Origin: Clostridiales bacterium
GTDB taxonomy: Bacteria > Bacillota > Clostridia > Christensenellales > Pumilibacteraceae
Length of the DNA stretch: 64,000 bases
Reading direction: 5' to 3'
Assembly: GCA_022508445.1 (NCBI GenBank)
Contig: JAFLVG010000002.1
Span: 62,001 to 126,000 of the forward strand
A program made the position numbers and the translations under genes. Within the stretch, counting starts at the first letter, position 1. Each line of letters begins with the position of its first letter. Shown piece after piece: positions 25,826 to 36,430 of the stretch. Below the pieces are notes generated by a model. The model had not been told where the DNA came from and made no database searches. It saw only the letters and a program-made list of their open reading frames with translations.

Positions 25826-28800
25826 ATGACAAAAGCAGCTCGAAAATCATTAAGCAGAAAACTTATAATATTACTCACTGTCGCTCTTTTGTGCGTAGTG
25901 CTGGCGTTGCAGTTTGTTTCTGCTCCGGTTTTTAACGTTGCGCGCAAAAATGGCGTGTCTGCTGATGCGGACGGTGGCAACGGCGTTAAAATTTCGTACG
26001 AGCAAGCGGAGAAGGGTTTGATATCGGACAGCGAATACATGCTTTCCAATTCCAATGTCGCTTCGCACGCCGAAACTGCGGCTACGCCGGCGCCGACCGA
26101 TGTCGTCACGGTTATAGTTACGCTATCCGGCACACCTATGATGCAGTTTGCAACGGCAAATAGGATTTCCGTTCCGGAAGCGCTCGCCACAAAAGATGGC
26201 AAGGATAACCTCGACAACCTCGTTTCGATACGCGAGCGTGCGTACAATGGTGTATCAAAGTACATAATCGAGTACGGATATGAGTATTCGACTATTATGA
26301 ACGCATTTTCGGCTACCGTCAAGTACGGCGATGTGGAGGCGATTAGCAACAATAAATATGTACAAGGCGTAATACTCTCCGATACATATCTCGCACCGCA
26401 GACGATAACCGAAAACTACGTGGACGTCTACGAAACAGGTATTTTCAATTCGTCGGGCGTAGGTTATGACGGAACAGGCACTGTTGTAGCTGTTGTCGAT
26501 ACCGGTACAGACTACACCCACGAAGTTTTCGACATGGAGCTCGATCCCAACACACTCGCTATTACAAAAGACGACGTTGCGGCAGTTGCGTCTGTGCTTA
26601 CGGCCACATCGTTATCTGCGGCGAGGAATGAGGTCATAAACGAGGATAATCTGTATATCAAGAGCAAGCTCCCGTTTGCTTACGACTACGCAGACAGCGA
26701 CGCCAATGTGTATCCGCACGAATCGCACGGCACGCACGTCGCCGGTATTATTGCAGGTAAGTCCGAAAAGATCACAGGCGTTGCGCCCGGCGCGCAGATC
26801 GCCACATTCAAGGTTTTCTCCGATTACAAGTCGGGCGCTAAAACCGAGTGGATATTGGCAGGACTTAACGACGCCGTAACTCTCGGTGTGGACGCGATAA
26901 ACATGTCACTCGGCTCTTCTTGCGGATTCTCGCGCGAGGTTGACAAAGAAGAGATAAATAAAGTTTACGACGCTATCAATGATGCCGGAATATGCTTGGT
27001 TGTCGCGGCGGGCAACGAATATTCGTCCGCACAAAGCAGCACGTGGGGTAACACAAACCTTGCGTCCAACCCCGATTCGGGTACTGTCGGATCGCCCGGT
27101 TCGTACCTCGCGTCACTTTCCGTCGCGTCGGTCAGTGGTGTAAAAACCAAATACTTCATGGTCGACGATCATGAGATTTACTTTGCAGAATCGCGCATCG
27201 CCGGCAAGGTGGACTCCAATAATTTCGTGGAAGAGCTTCTCGGCGACAAGCACGAAGGTGAGTACGAATACGTTGTGATCCCGGGCATAGGTCTTGCTAT
27301 CAACTACTCGGGCATTGACGTCACCGGTAAAATAGCCGTTGTAAAGCGCGGCAGTAACTCGTTCGAGGACAAAGTCAAAATCGCAATGGAAAAGGGCGCG
27401 ATAGCGGTTGTTTGCTACAACAACGTTTCGGGCTCTATCAACATGTCTATCGGCACGAAGCCGCTTATTCCTAGCTGCTTTATCACCATGGATCTTGCGG
27501 CGCCACTCGTCGCGAGCGGAAGCGGCACAATCAAAGTTTCAAAGGATTTCCTTGCCGGTCCGTTCATGTCCGACTTCTCGTGCTGGGGCGTGTTGCCCGA
27601 TCTCACTCTTGTTCCGGATATCACGGCGCACGGCGGCGAGATTTATTCTTCCGTTGTGGGCGGAGATCAGTATAACAGATTGAGCGGTACGTCAATGGCA
27701 TCGCCCAACTTAGCAGGCGCGCTCATTCTCGTGCGTCAGTACGTCAAGGAGCAACACCCCGAATACGCAACAACGCAGACACGCGACGAATCGTACAGTC
27801 GTATGATGAGTACGGGTACGATAGTCAGGAACGAGTACGGCAATCCTTATTCGCCGCGCAAGCAAGGCGCAGGCATTGCCGATATTTCGCATTCGATAAA
27901 TACAAAAGCGTACCTCACGGTTGACGGCTCAAACAAGCCCAAGCTCTCGCTCGGCGACGATCCCGCGCGCACCGGCGTGTACACCATGAAGTTCAACCTT
28001 GTCAACGTTTCGAACAACGCCGTAAGCTACAATCTCGGCGCGTACGTCATGACAGAAAGCATGTCGAGCGACGAGCGCACGGTAGCCGAAAAAGCGTACA
28101 TGCTTGACGACACGACAAACACCTATCAGGCGTCGGCAAAGAATGGTACACTCGTTCAAAAAGGCAACACGATTACCCTCAGCGGATACGGCGAAGCGCA
28201 AATAACCGCGACTGTCAAGCTGTCCGCCAAAGATAAGAAATATCTCGACAGCACCTTCCGCAACGGCATGTTCGTCGAAGGATATATTTTGCTCGACAGC
28301 AACAATATCGACGGAATTGATTTGAACATACCGTATCTTGCATTCTACGGCGACTGGGCGGACGCGCCCATGCTCGACGTGACCGCGTATGCGGTGGGCG
28401 AGTCCAATGCCGACGATTCGGTTATTGCCGAGGAAAAATTAAAGGCAGACGTATTCGGCACGCTTCCTTATGCCGGATTTGCGTCGAGTTCTGCGGCCGA
28501 GGGTATCGGATATACCGGTATGGGCGCGTTTGCGTTTATTTTGGCAAACGGTTATACCGCGCCCGAAACACAAGAAAAATTCGCAGCGCTCACTTCCAAT
28601 CCCGACGGCGACTATTTGTTCTACGCCGTAGCGGCGGGACTTTTGCGCGGCGCAAAGCGCGTCGAATGGGAGATTCGCAACAGCGCAACGGGCGAGCTTA
28701 TAAGAAGCGGTACGTCTTACAACGCGCGTAAGAGCCACTCGGCAGGCGGCGAGCAATCGGGCGGCTTTGTCGAGATTGATCTCGATATGAGAACTCTCAA

Positions 28801-31800
28801 TCTTCCGAACAACTCCAAGTATACGTTCAATATGTCTTGCTATCTCGATTGGCAAGATCAAAATGGCGAGTATACCTACGGCAACAAAAACACGTTCTCG
28901 TTCGAGTTTACAGTAGATAACGAGGCGCCCGAGCTTACCGACGTAGCCGTTCGCAAGGACGATTCGGGCAGCACCACGAGGTACTATCTCGACTTGACCA
29001 TGTACGACAATCATTATCTGCAATGTTACAGCGTTTACACTTACGAGGGTAAGGACGAAGAAGGCAACATAGTCGGAGTTACGAACTTGACGGGCGGTGT
29101 AGGCGTTATACCCGCAAAAGGCGACTTCAACAGGGATAACACCCTTACGCTTGACATATCGCAGTATTGGAGCCTCATTCAGGCAAACGGCGGCAAGCTG
29201 TATGTCAACGCTTACGACTACGCCAAAAACTTCAACTCGTTCGAAATCGAAATCAAGCAAGAAACAGACTTGCAGATTACCAAAACGCGTACAGCGCGCG
29301 ACGAATATACGATTGTTCCCAACGGTCAGTTGGATCTTTCCGACTACATCATCGTGCGCGCAAACACCCTCGACGGTGTCCAAGATGACGACAAAGCGTA
29401 CATCGACGGGTACTGGACGAAGGATTTGATTTGGGAAAGCTCCGATCCTACTGCTGTCGAGGTTGACAGAAACAGCGGACTTATTACCGGTATTCAATCG
29501 GGCAAGAGCGCAATAATAACGGTGCGCACTCCCAATGCCGGCGAATACGAAGACGATGCTTTGCATTGTTTACGGTTCACAATTAAAGTCAGCGGCAATC
29601 CTACGACCATCAAGCTGTCCGGAATAGAAATGTACGTGTGTAAAACCGACGAAAGCGGTGAGGTTTTGAGCGAGATTCAAAGCAATACGCTCGCGCTTGA
29701 ACGCGGCGAGTATGCCGTAATCAGCGCAAAAGTCAAGCCGTACAACTATACCGAACCCGTCGCGCTCGAATGGACGAGCACAAGCTCCAATGTAAAAATA
29801 GTAGAGGTATCGGAAGACAGAATGTCCGCGAAGATTCTTGCGGTCAAGAGCGGCGCCGCTACGGTAAGAGCAACCGTTTCGGGCAGTCGTATTTCCGGAT
29901 ACACGTCTGTCCGTGTGGCGAACGAGTATACGATTGATAGTATCTATCTGCGTTCTTATACCGGTAGAGGCGGCGATTACGTCAATGAGAACGGCGAGAC
30001 CGAACATAACGTAGTGGAAATTCCCAATGATCTCGGCATCGTGTACATTTACCCGCGTGCATTCCTCGGAAATAAATATATCGAGAAGGTAATAATACCC
30101 GAAGGCGTCACGACGATATTGGATTATGCGTTTACAAACTGCCCTAATCTTAAAGAGGTAGTATTGCCGTCCACCGTGGAAACAATCAGCAAGTACGCAT
30201 TCTATCAGATTATCGACCAAGACGAAACGAGCGAAGAACCCGTTTTCAACGGCAAGCTCGAAAAAATCAACCTCGAAAACGTTAAAACAATAGGCATGCT
30301 CGCATTCCACGGTTGCATGCTCGAAGAAGTTGATTTGTCGCATTGCACGTATATAGACTCTACGGCGTTCATGTACTGCCAGCAGCTCAAATCGATAGAC
30401 CTTTCGCGCGTAGGCACGGTCGGCGGCGGTGCGTTTGCGTTCTGCACGTCGTTGACTAACGTCGTAATTCCCGAGAACACCACGTTGTCCTCGTACGCGC
30501 CCGCTTTGATACGCGGTTATCTCGGTGCTTTCTACGCCTGCACCGGCATCAAAACATTGGAAATTCGTTCGCGTAACGTCGGTGATATGGCGTTTGCGTT
30601 CTGCGAGGGCTTGACGGAAGTCACGTTCGTGAACGACGTCGAATCGATAGGCGCGCAAGCGTTCTTCATGTGTTCGTCATTGAAAAAAGTCAACTTCCTC
30701 GGTTCTGTTTATCGGATCGGTGACGCGGCATTCTGTTATTGCTCCGAGCTTACAAGCATCAAGCTTCCCACAGGCCTTACCGAGCTGGGATCGCAGGTGT
30801 TCGTCAACTGCTCGAAATTGACCAACATAACAATTTCGTCCGGTGCGCTTCTCGAAACGCTCGACAGCACCACGCTCTCGTATTTTGCGGCTGTGCAGAA
30901 ATTCACAGTAGAGGACGGAAACAAATACCTTTCAAGCGACAGCTACGGCGTTTTGTACGACCGCGCAAAGAAAAAGCTCATCGCTTATCCCTTCCGCTCC
31001 ACTGCGTCGAGCTTCTCCGTCCCCGCGACCGTAAAGACAATAGGCAAGAGCGCGTTCTCGGGAGCATTCTATCTGGGCTCGGTCAATTTGAATAACGTAG
31101 AGTATATCGAGTCGTATGCTTTCGCGGAAGCGATTTCTTTATCGACTGTTTCCGGCACGAAAGTAAAGCATATCGGCGACTACGCCTTCTATGCGACGAG
31201 CATTCGCACAATGCCGATATCCGACAATACGACGTACATCGGCGACTACGCGTTTGCCGGTTGTAACGCGTTGACCAATACCGAATTCAAGGCGCCCGCC
31301 AAACTCACTCATCTCGGAAGCTATGCTTTTGCGCAAGTCGAATACAAAGCGTACGACGGCAGCGAACAGATGCGCACAGTGCCGTTCCGCACAGTCGATT
31401 TCTCGAACAGCTCCGTTAAGAGTCTAGGTATAGGCGCATTTGAGAATTGCGCGTACCTCACTACGGTCAAATTGGGTAGCCTAACAAGTTTGAGCGAACG
31501 CATGTTCTACGGATGCTCATCACTTACAAACGTTACCGTTCCGAACACCGTCAAGTCTATGGGCGCAGGCGTGTTTGCCGAATGCTCGGCTCTTACGAGC
31601 GTAACGCTTTCCAACAAGCTTACGAGCATACCTGCCGATGCGTTTGCAAACACTGCGTTGACTGCGATTGCTATACCGCAGGATGTGACTTCGATAGGTG
31701 CACGTGCGTTTATGAACACGGACCTTACAAGCATCACGCTTTCGAATTCCGAGTCGAGTAGCAAGCGAACAATCACAATAGGCGAAAGCGCATTTGCCGA

Positions 31801-33166
31801 TACAAAGATTGAGTCAGTTGATTCGCAGATAGTAAAGAGCGTAGGTAAGAGTGCGTTTGCAGGCTGCAAAAACCTTACCGAGGTCAACCTTCCCAACGCT
31901 ATCTCGATCGGCGAGAAAGCGTTCGAAAAATGCGTACGTCTTTCGTCCGCCACTTTGACTAACGCCCAAGAAATCGGCACACTCGCGTTTTCGGGCTGCA
32001 CGGCGCTTACCGAAATCGCACTTCCCAATGCGCGCAACATCGGCAGCTCGGCATTCGAGAACGCAAGCTCGCTCGAAACGGTCACGCTTTCCAAAGTAGA
32101 AGAAATCGGTAACCGTGCGCTTGCCGGCACTGCGGTAACGACGGTCAGCTTGCCCGCGACGCTTACAAAGGTTATTGACGGAGCGTTCTTCGGTGCGCAA
32201 AGCCTTGAAAGCATTACGGTCAACAACAATAATAAAGCGTATAAGTCAATTAACGGCGTGCTTTACGGCGTCACTCCCGACAATTACTATATTCTCATCG
32301 CGTATCCTGCGAATAAACAAGCAGACAATGGCGAGTACACGGTTATTGACAGAACGATCAAGCTTGCCGCTTATGCGTTCTGCGGCAACGCCGCTCTCAC
32401 CAAAATAACGTTGCCCGCGCATCTGCAAATCATAGGCATGTCGGCGATGAACGGCATGAGCAATCTCCGCGAGATTGTCATGAACGCCGTCGAAGCGCCC
32501 ACGCTCGAAAGCAGATCTTGGGTGGAGTACGAAAGAGACAGTGAAGGTCAGATTGTGACGGACAGATGGGGCGCTCCGCTCTACACGTTCATGAATCAGT
32601 ACGACAATTTCAATTTCGTGTTCGATCCCGAGGATGCGACAGAGCACGACTTGACGATTACCGTGCCTGCCAACCACAGCGGATATTTCAGCAACAAGAT
32701 TTGGAATTTGTATGTCGGCAAGTACATCAATCCTTCCGACAAAGCCCACGCTATGGTTGATACGCTCAAATTCATCGAGCGTGTAATTGCGCTTCCCGAC
32801 AATCCGACGGCTGCCGACGCTGCCGAAATTGCGGCATTGATTCGCATATACAACATGTTCGACACAGTTCAGGCGTATATCGTTCGCGGCCAGTATTCGA
32901 GCTATAACGTAAACGGCGTGACTATCGACGTCGACTATTACACAAACTTGCTCGGCGGAAAGAACTATTACAGCATGCTTACTTCGGTGCAAGGCAAGCT
33001 TCCCAAAGCGGTTGCAAAAGCGATAGACGCCGAGGTTTACGGACAAACTACCGTTACGCAGGAAACGAGCGGACGGAAAATCGATTTCGTACTGATTGCG
33101 ATTGTTTCGATAATAGGCGCAATGGTCGTTTCGTCGAAAATTAACAAGAGAAGGAGCCGTAAATAA
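25826..33166 (+). CDS. Cell-surface subtilisin-like (S8) protease with propeptide, PA-like domain, BIG2-like domain, LRR_5/BspA repeats and C-terminal TM anchor
   Basis: Catalytic Asp VVAVVDTGTDYTHEVF, His SHGTHVAGIIAG, Ser LSGTSMASPNLAGA; many repeats of type IGDYAFAGCNALTNTEF; C-terminal KIDFVLIAIVSIIGAMVVSSKINKRRSRK. Confidence 0.93.
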   Translation: MTKAARKSLSRKLIILLTVALLCVVLALQFVSAPVFNVARKNGVSADADGGNGVKISYEQAEKGLISDSEYMLSNSNVASHAETAATPAPTDVVTVIVTLSGTPMMQFATANRISVPEALATKDGKDNLDNLVSIRERAYNGVSKYIIEYGYEYSTIMNAFSATVKYGDVEAISNNKYVQGVILSDTYLAPQTITENYVDVYETGIFNSSGVGYDGTGTVVAVVDTGTDYTHEVFDMELDPNTLAITKDDVAAVASVLTATSLSAARNEVINEDNLYIKSKLPFAYDYADSDANVYPHESHGTHVAGIIAGKSEKITGVAPGAQIATFKVFSDYKSGAKTEWILAGLNDAVTLGVDAINMSLGSSCGFSREVDKEEINKVYDAINDAGICLVVAAGNEYSSAQSSTWGNTNLASNPDSGTVGSPGSYLASLSVASVSGVKTKYFMVDDHEIYFAESRIAGKVDSNNFVEELLGDKHEGEYEYVVIPGIGLAINYSGIDVTGKIAVVKRGSNSFEDKVKIAMEKGAIAVVCYNNVSGSINMSIGTKPLIPSCFITMDLAAPLVASGSGTIKVSKDFLAGPFMSDFSCWGVLPDLTLVPDITAHGGEIYSSVVGGDQYNRLSGTSMASPNLAGALILVRQYVKEQHPEYATTQTRDESYSRMMSTGTIVRNEYGNPYSPRKQGAGIADISHSINTKAYLTVDGSNKPKLSLGDDPARTGVYTMKFNLVNVSNNAVSYNLGAYVMTESMSSDERTVAEKAYMLDDTTNTYQASAKNGTLVQKGNTITLSGYGEAQITATVKLSAKDKKYLDSTFRNGMFVEGYILLDSNNIDGIDLNIPYLAFYGDWADAPMLDVTAYAVGESNADDSVIAEEKLKADVFGTLPYAGFASSSAAEGIGYTGMGAFAFILANGYTAPETQEKFAALTSNPDGDYLFYAVAAGLLRGAKRVEWEIRNSATGELIRSGTSYNARKSHSAGGEQSGGFVEIDLDMRTLNLPNNSKYTFNMSCYLDWQDQNGEYTYGNKNTFSFEFTVDNEAPELTDVAVRKDDSGSTTRYYLDLTMYDNHYLQCYSVYTYEGKDEEGNIVGVTNLTGGVGVIPAKGDFNRDNTLTLDISQYWSLIQANGGKLYVNAYDYAKNFNSFEIEIKQETDLQITKTRTARDEYTIVPNGQLDLSDYIIVRANTLDGVQDDDKAYIDGYWTKDLIWESSDPTAVEVDRNSGLITGIQSGKSAIITVRTPNAGEYEDDALHCLRFTIKVSGNPTTIKLSGIEMYVCKTDESGEVLSEIQSNTLALERGEYAVISAKVKPYNYTEPVALEWTSTSSNVKIVEVSEDRMSAKILAVKSGAATVRATVSGSRISGYTSVRVANEYTIDSIYLRSYTGRGGDYVNENGETEHNVVEIPNDLGIVYIYPRAFLGNKYIEKVIIPEGVTTILDYAFTNCPNLKEVVLPSTVETISKYAFYQIIDQDETSEEPVFNGKLEKINLENVKTIGMLAFHGCMLEEVDLSHCTYIDSTAFMYCQQLKSIDLSRVGTVGGGAFAFCTSLTNVVIPENTTLSSYAPALIRGYLGAFYACTGIKTLEIRSRNVGDMAFAFCEGLTEVTFVNDVESIGAQAFFMCSSLKKVNFLGSVYRIGDAAFCYCSELTSIKLPTGLTELGSQVFVNCSKLTNITISSGALLETLDSTTLSYFAAVQKFTVEDGNKYLSSDSYGVLYDRAKKKLIAYPFRSTASSFSVPATVKTIGKSAFSGAFYLGSVNLNNVEYIESYAFAEAISLSTVSGTKVKHIGDYAFYATSIRTMPISDNTTYIGDYAFAGCNALTNTEFKAPAKLTHLGSYAFAQVEYKAYDGSEQMRTVPFRTVDFSNSSVKSLGIGAFENCAYLTTVKLGSLTSLSERMFYGCSSLTNVTVPNTVKSMGAGVFAECSALTSVTLSNKLTSIPADAFANTALTAIAIPQDVTSIGARAFMNTDLTSITLSNSESSSKRTITIGESAFADTKIESVDSQIVKSVGKSAFAGCKNLTEVNLPNAISIGEKAFEKCVRLSSATLTNAQEIGTLAFSGCTALTEIALPNARNIGSSAFENASSLETVTLSKVEEIGNRALAGTAVTTVSLPATLTKVIDGAFFGAQSLESITVNNNNKAYKSINGVLYGVTPDNYYILIAYPANKQADNGEYTVIDRTIKLAAYAFCGNAALTKITLPAHLQIIGMSAMNGMSNLREIVMNAVEAPTLESRSWVEYERDSEGQIVTDRWGAPLYTFMNQYDNFNFVFDPEDATEHDLTITVPANHSGYFSNKIWNLYVGKYINPSDKAHAMVDTLKFIERVIALPDNPTAADAAEIAALIRIYNMFDTVQAYIVRGQYSSYNVNGVTIDVDYYTNLLGGKNYYSMLTSVQGKLPKAVAKAIDAEVYGQTTVTQETSGRKIDFVLIAIVSIIGAMVVSSKINKRRSRK

Positions 33167-34650
33167 TGAAAATCAAAAAGATTAAATGTGCAATTATCGG
33201 CTTCCTGTCTGTGATAATGGCCGCTACCGTGCTCGGTGCATGCGGAAAAGAAAGCAAAAAATACACCGTAACGTTCGATACGCGCGGCGGTTCTGCGGTT
33301 TCTTCGTATAAATTGGAAGCAGGTGCAAAGATACGCCGTCCGTCCAAAATCCCCACGAAAGAGATGTCGGTATTTAACGATTGGTATACCGATACGAGCT
33401 ACACTCAAAAGTTCGAATTCGACACGCGTATGCCGGCGTACAATATAACTATTTACGCAGGCTGGATAGGCGAGGCGAGCGTTGAGATCAAGCTCGACGC
33501 AAACGGCGGAAAATTCGACGGCGACGCTACCGAGTACAAGCTGTACGGCGACGTGGGTACTACGTTCGCAATGCCGACCGTTCAGCCCGTATACAACGGT
33601 TACGCTTTCGGCGGATGGTATACCGATCCCGAATGCACCCAAAGCTACACCTTTACCGTTTATCCCGTAGAAAATTTAACTCTTTACGCTTCGTGGGTAA
33701 ATGACGCCGCTTATTGTTACGTTTCGTATTACGGCAACGGCGCGCTCGTCTCAAAGGTCCCGGTACTCAAAAATATAACTCTCAAAGAGCCTAATTTATT
33801 TGGTAGCGATATCGTAAATACCGGCTGGTACACCGATTCTGCCATGACGCAAAAGTATACGTTCGGCACTATTTCGAAGGACATCTCGCTCTACACCACA
33901 TACTATACCGACGGCTTGACGATAGAAAACGGCACCGTCACCGGCTACACGGGCAATTCTTCAAGCGTTATCGTTCCCAACAGATACGAAGAAGTAAATG
34001 TTACGACGGTGGGCGAGTACGCGTTTTATAGGTCGAGCGAGCTTACGAGCATCACTTCGGTATCGTTGCCCGCAACCGTCACTTCAATAGCGGCTGGCGC
34101 GTTCTACGATTGTCAGTATCTTGTTACAGTAGGACTTACAGGCAATGTCACATCTATCGGCGACAACGCGTTTTATAAGAACTACCGCTTGAAGTCTGTC
34201 GGCGACGTTTCTTCGGTCACCTCGATAGGCGAAGCCGCATTCATCGGTTGCAAGGTGCTCGGCAATATCGAGCTTTCTTCGGAGCTCACTTCGCTCGGCG
34301 CGTATGCTTTTACCGACTGCCAAATGCTCACGCAAATGGTGATACCTTCTTCTATTCGCGATATTCCGGACTATCTGTTCAGCGGCTGCACATCGCTTAA
34401 ACAAGTGGATATCACGGCGGCAAGGCTCGAAACGATTCCTGCTCACGTCTTTGAAAATTGCAAGGCATTGGAGCGCGTGACGATAAGGAGCATTCTTGAC
34501 GCTTACATCGAAGATGTCGACGGCAACACGACGTTCTCCGGTCTCGATAAAGTCAAGATCTATGTTCCGGCATCGCTACTCAACGTCTATCGAGAAACGT
34601 ATGTCGATTTAGATAACAACACTCTTTCGGATAAGTTCGAGGCTATATAG
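33166..34650 (+). CDS. Lipoprotein with InlB-like repeats and LRR_5/BspA repeats
   Basis: Lipobox VLGACGKES; YTVTFDTRGGSAVSSYKLEAGAKIRRP; FGGWYTDPECTQSYTF; ITSVSLPATVTSIAAGAFYDC. Start overlaps previous stop (TAATG). Confidence 0.88.
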   Translation: MKIKKIKCAIIGFLSVIMAATVLGACGKESKKYTVTFDTRGGSAVSSYKLEAGAKIRRPSKIPTKEMSVFNDWYTDTSYTQKFEFDTRMPAYNITIYAGWIGEASVEIKLDANGGKFDGDATEYKLYGDVGTTFAMPTVQPVYNGYAFGGWYTDPECTQSYTFTVYPVENLTLYASWVNDAAYCYVSYYGNGALVSKVPVLKNITLKEPNLFGSDIVNTGWYTDSAMTQKYTFGTISKDISLYTTYYTDGLTIENGTVTGYTGNSSSVIVPNRYEEVNVTTVGEYAFYRSSELTSITSVSLPATVTSIAAGAFYDCQYLVTVGLTGNVTSIGDNAFYKNYRLKSVGDVSSVTSIGEAAFIGCKVLGNIELSSELTSLGAYAFTDCQMLTQMVIPSSIRDIPDYLFSGCTSLKQVDITAARLETIPAHVFENCKALERVTIRSILDAYIEDVDGNTTFSGLDKVKIYVPASLLNVYRETYVDLDNNTLSDKFEAI

Positions 34651-34658
34651 GTAAACAA

Positions 34659-36392
34659 ATGAACAAAACAGCTTTGACAAGACGCAGAACAATCTTACTG
34701 CCGATAATATTCGCTGTACTTGCCGTGCTTTGTGTGCTTGGCTTGGTTGCGTGCTCGGAGGACGTCGTAACAGAAGACGATATTATAAACAGAGGTTATA
34801 ATATCGCCGTAGTATTCGACTACGGCGGCGGCACTGCAAACGAAAAACCGAGTATGAAAATTCGCATACAAGAGGGCAGTAAGGTCCCCAATCCGGCGTC
34901 GTCCGGCAATAAATTGAAATTACCCGGCCGTAGCGGTTATTCGTTCAAGTGCTATTGCGTCGCCAAAACAGACGAAAACGGCGAGCCTTTGCGCGACGAG
35001 GGCGGCAATCTCATTCCCGACAGGGTTTGGGATTTTGACAAAGATATTCCGGAAGGCGACATAACGCTCGTTGCGCAGTGGTGGCAAAATTATAAATTGG
35101 TTTTGCACTACGGTGAGAACTACGAGCTTACAAAAAAGGCAGAAGAGATTCCTCGCACTACGGACGGCCTGCCTACTTCCACTATAAAATCTACGTTCCT
35201 TGTAAACGGATATACGTTCATAGATTATTTCTATGACAAGGAAGAAAGCGAAATTATCGAGAGCGTTCCCATGCCGCTTGAAAACGAGCGTTTTCAAAAC
35301 TCTGCGGACGGGCTGACGCTCGACATTTACGGCAAATCGCTTTTCGGCACGTATCAAGTCATCAAAAAAGCGCGCGATTTGCTTTCGTTCAGCTTCACGT
35401 CGACGACTAATATATACATGTATACAGACGTCGATATGAATGATTTGTCGGCAAATCAATCGTTTGCTTTCCCGAACGAATACAGCGGCGAATTTTTAGG
35501 CAACTACAAGACCATTTCCAACCTCAAAATTTCGCAAAGCTCATCCAACAACTCCGATTTCTATTACGGAATATTCAAGGAATTGGGCAGCGAAGCGAAA
35601 ATCAGCAACATTACTTTTGAAGACGCGGTATTGGAAGCCAATCTTTCTCAACCGTCTATACAGCAATATACATTGGGTATGTTTGCAGGTCGTGTAAGAG
35701 GGAATGCGCAGCTCACCAACATTCATGTGACGGGCACAATCGACTACACTGTCGCGGCAGGCTTCACAGATTTCGAACACTTGTTTTTAAGCGACTTTAT
35801 CGGCGTCGATCAAGGCGCGGCAATTCAAGACTGCGACAGTGCGATGTCAGTGATTGCGTCAAAGGCTTTTTACACCGCCGACGAGCAGTACGCGGTTTAT
35901 GCCAAATACACCACCGACGGCGATACGATATCGATCGGTGAAGTGTACGGAATTGCGGATAAGGACGACAACGGTTACAGCTCAATTCGTGTAAGAGGCG
36001 ATGTCGTAAAAGAAGGCGATGTCTATAAGATCACCTCGTCGAACAACATCAATTACTTTGTTTCGTTGACGCAAGGTGAGGGCGTCGATGATGTCGTCGC
36101 CGACGTAACCGAAACATTAGCGGTAAGCGATTCCGCATCGCAATATACAGTGTATTTCGAGTTCACGCGTAGCGACGCGGGCCTAATGACATTGACCGAT
36201 ATTTACGGCATGGCAGTCAAAGGTCAGGACGGGGCATTCGAAACGGTTGCAATCGACGGCGAAATAAGCTATAATGAGAGTACTGCCACTTATACGGTTC
36301 CGACAACGAACGGCACATACGCGGTCAAACTCATTATAGAGAACGCCGGCAGAAACAGATTCAAAGTCGAAGTGACAAAAAACAACGGTTAA
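34659..36392 (+). CDS. Lipoprotein with InlB-like repeat and GLUG-like segment
   Basis: Lipobox GLVACSED; IAVVFDYGGGTANEKPSMKIRIQEGSKVPNP; FLGNYKTISNLKISQSS...FKELGSEAKISNITFEDAVLEA. Confidence 0.75.
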   Translation: MNKTALTRRRTILLPIIFAVLAVLCVLGLVACSEDVVTEDDIINRGYNIAVVFDYGGGTANEKPSMKIRIQEGSKVPNPASSGNKLKLPGRSGYSFKCYCVAKTDENGEPLRDEGGNLIPDRVWDFDKDIPEGDITLVAQWWQNYKLVLHYGENYELTKKAEEIPRTTDGLPTSTIKSTFLVNGYTFIDYFYDKEESEIIESVPMPLENERFQNSADGLTLDIYGKSLFGTYQVIKKARDLLSFSFTSTTNIYMYTDVDMNDLSANQSFAFPNEYSGEFLGNYKTISNLKISQSSSNNSDFYYGIFKELGSEAKISNITFEDAVLEANLSQPSIQQYTLGMFAGRVRGNAQLTNIHVTGTIDYTVAAGFTDFEHLFLSDFIGVDQGAAIQDCDSAMSVIASKAFYTADEQYAVYAKYTTDGDTISIGEVYGIADKDDNGYSSIRVRGDVVKEGDVYKITSSNNINYFVSLTQGEGVDDVVADVTETLAVSDSASQYTVYFEFTRSDAGLMTLTDIYGMAVKGQDGAFETVAIDGEISYNESTATYTVPTTNGTYAVKLIIENAGRNRFKVEVTKNNG

Positions 36393-36430
36393 GTCCGAAG
36401 CAATATACAAATTTCGAATTGGAGGACATT

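Noticed and set aside
28439-30658. Minus-strand ORFs of 375 and 362 aa inside the subtilase gene
   Set aside because: Antisense to a clearly coding gene with catalytic motifs; no RBS or domain support.
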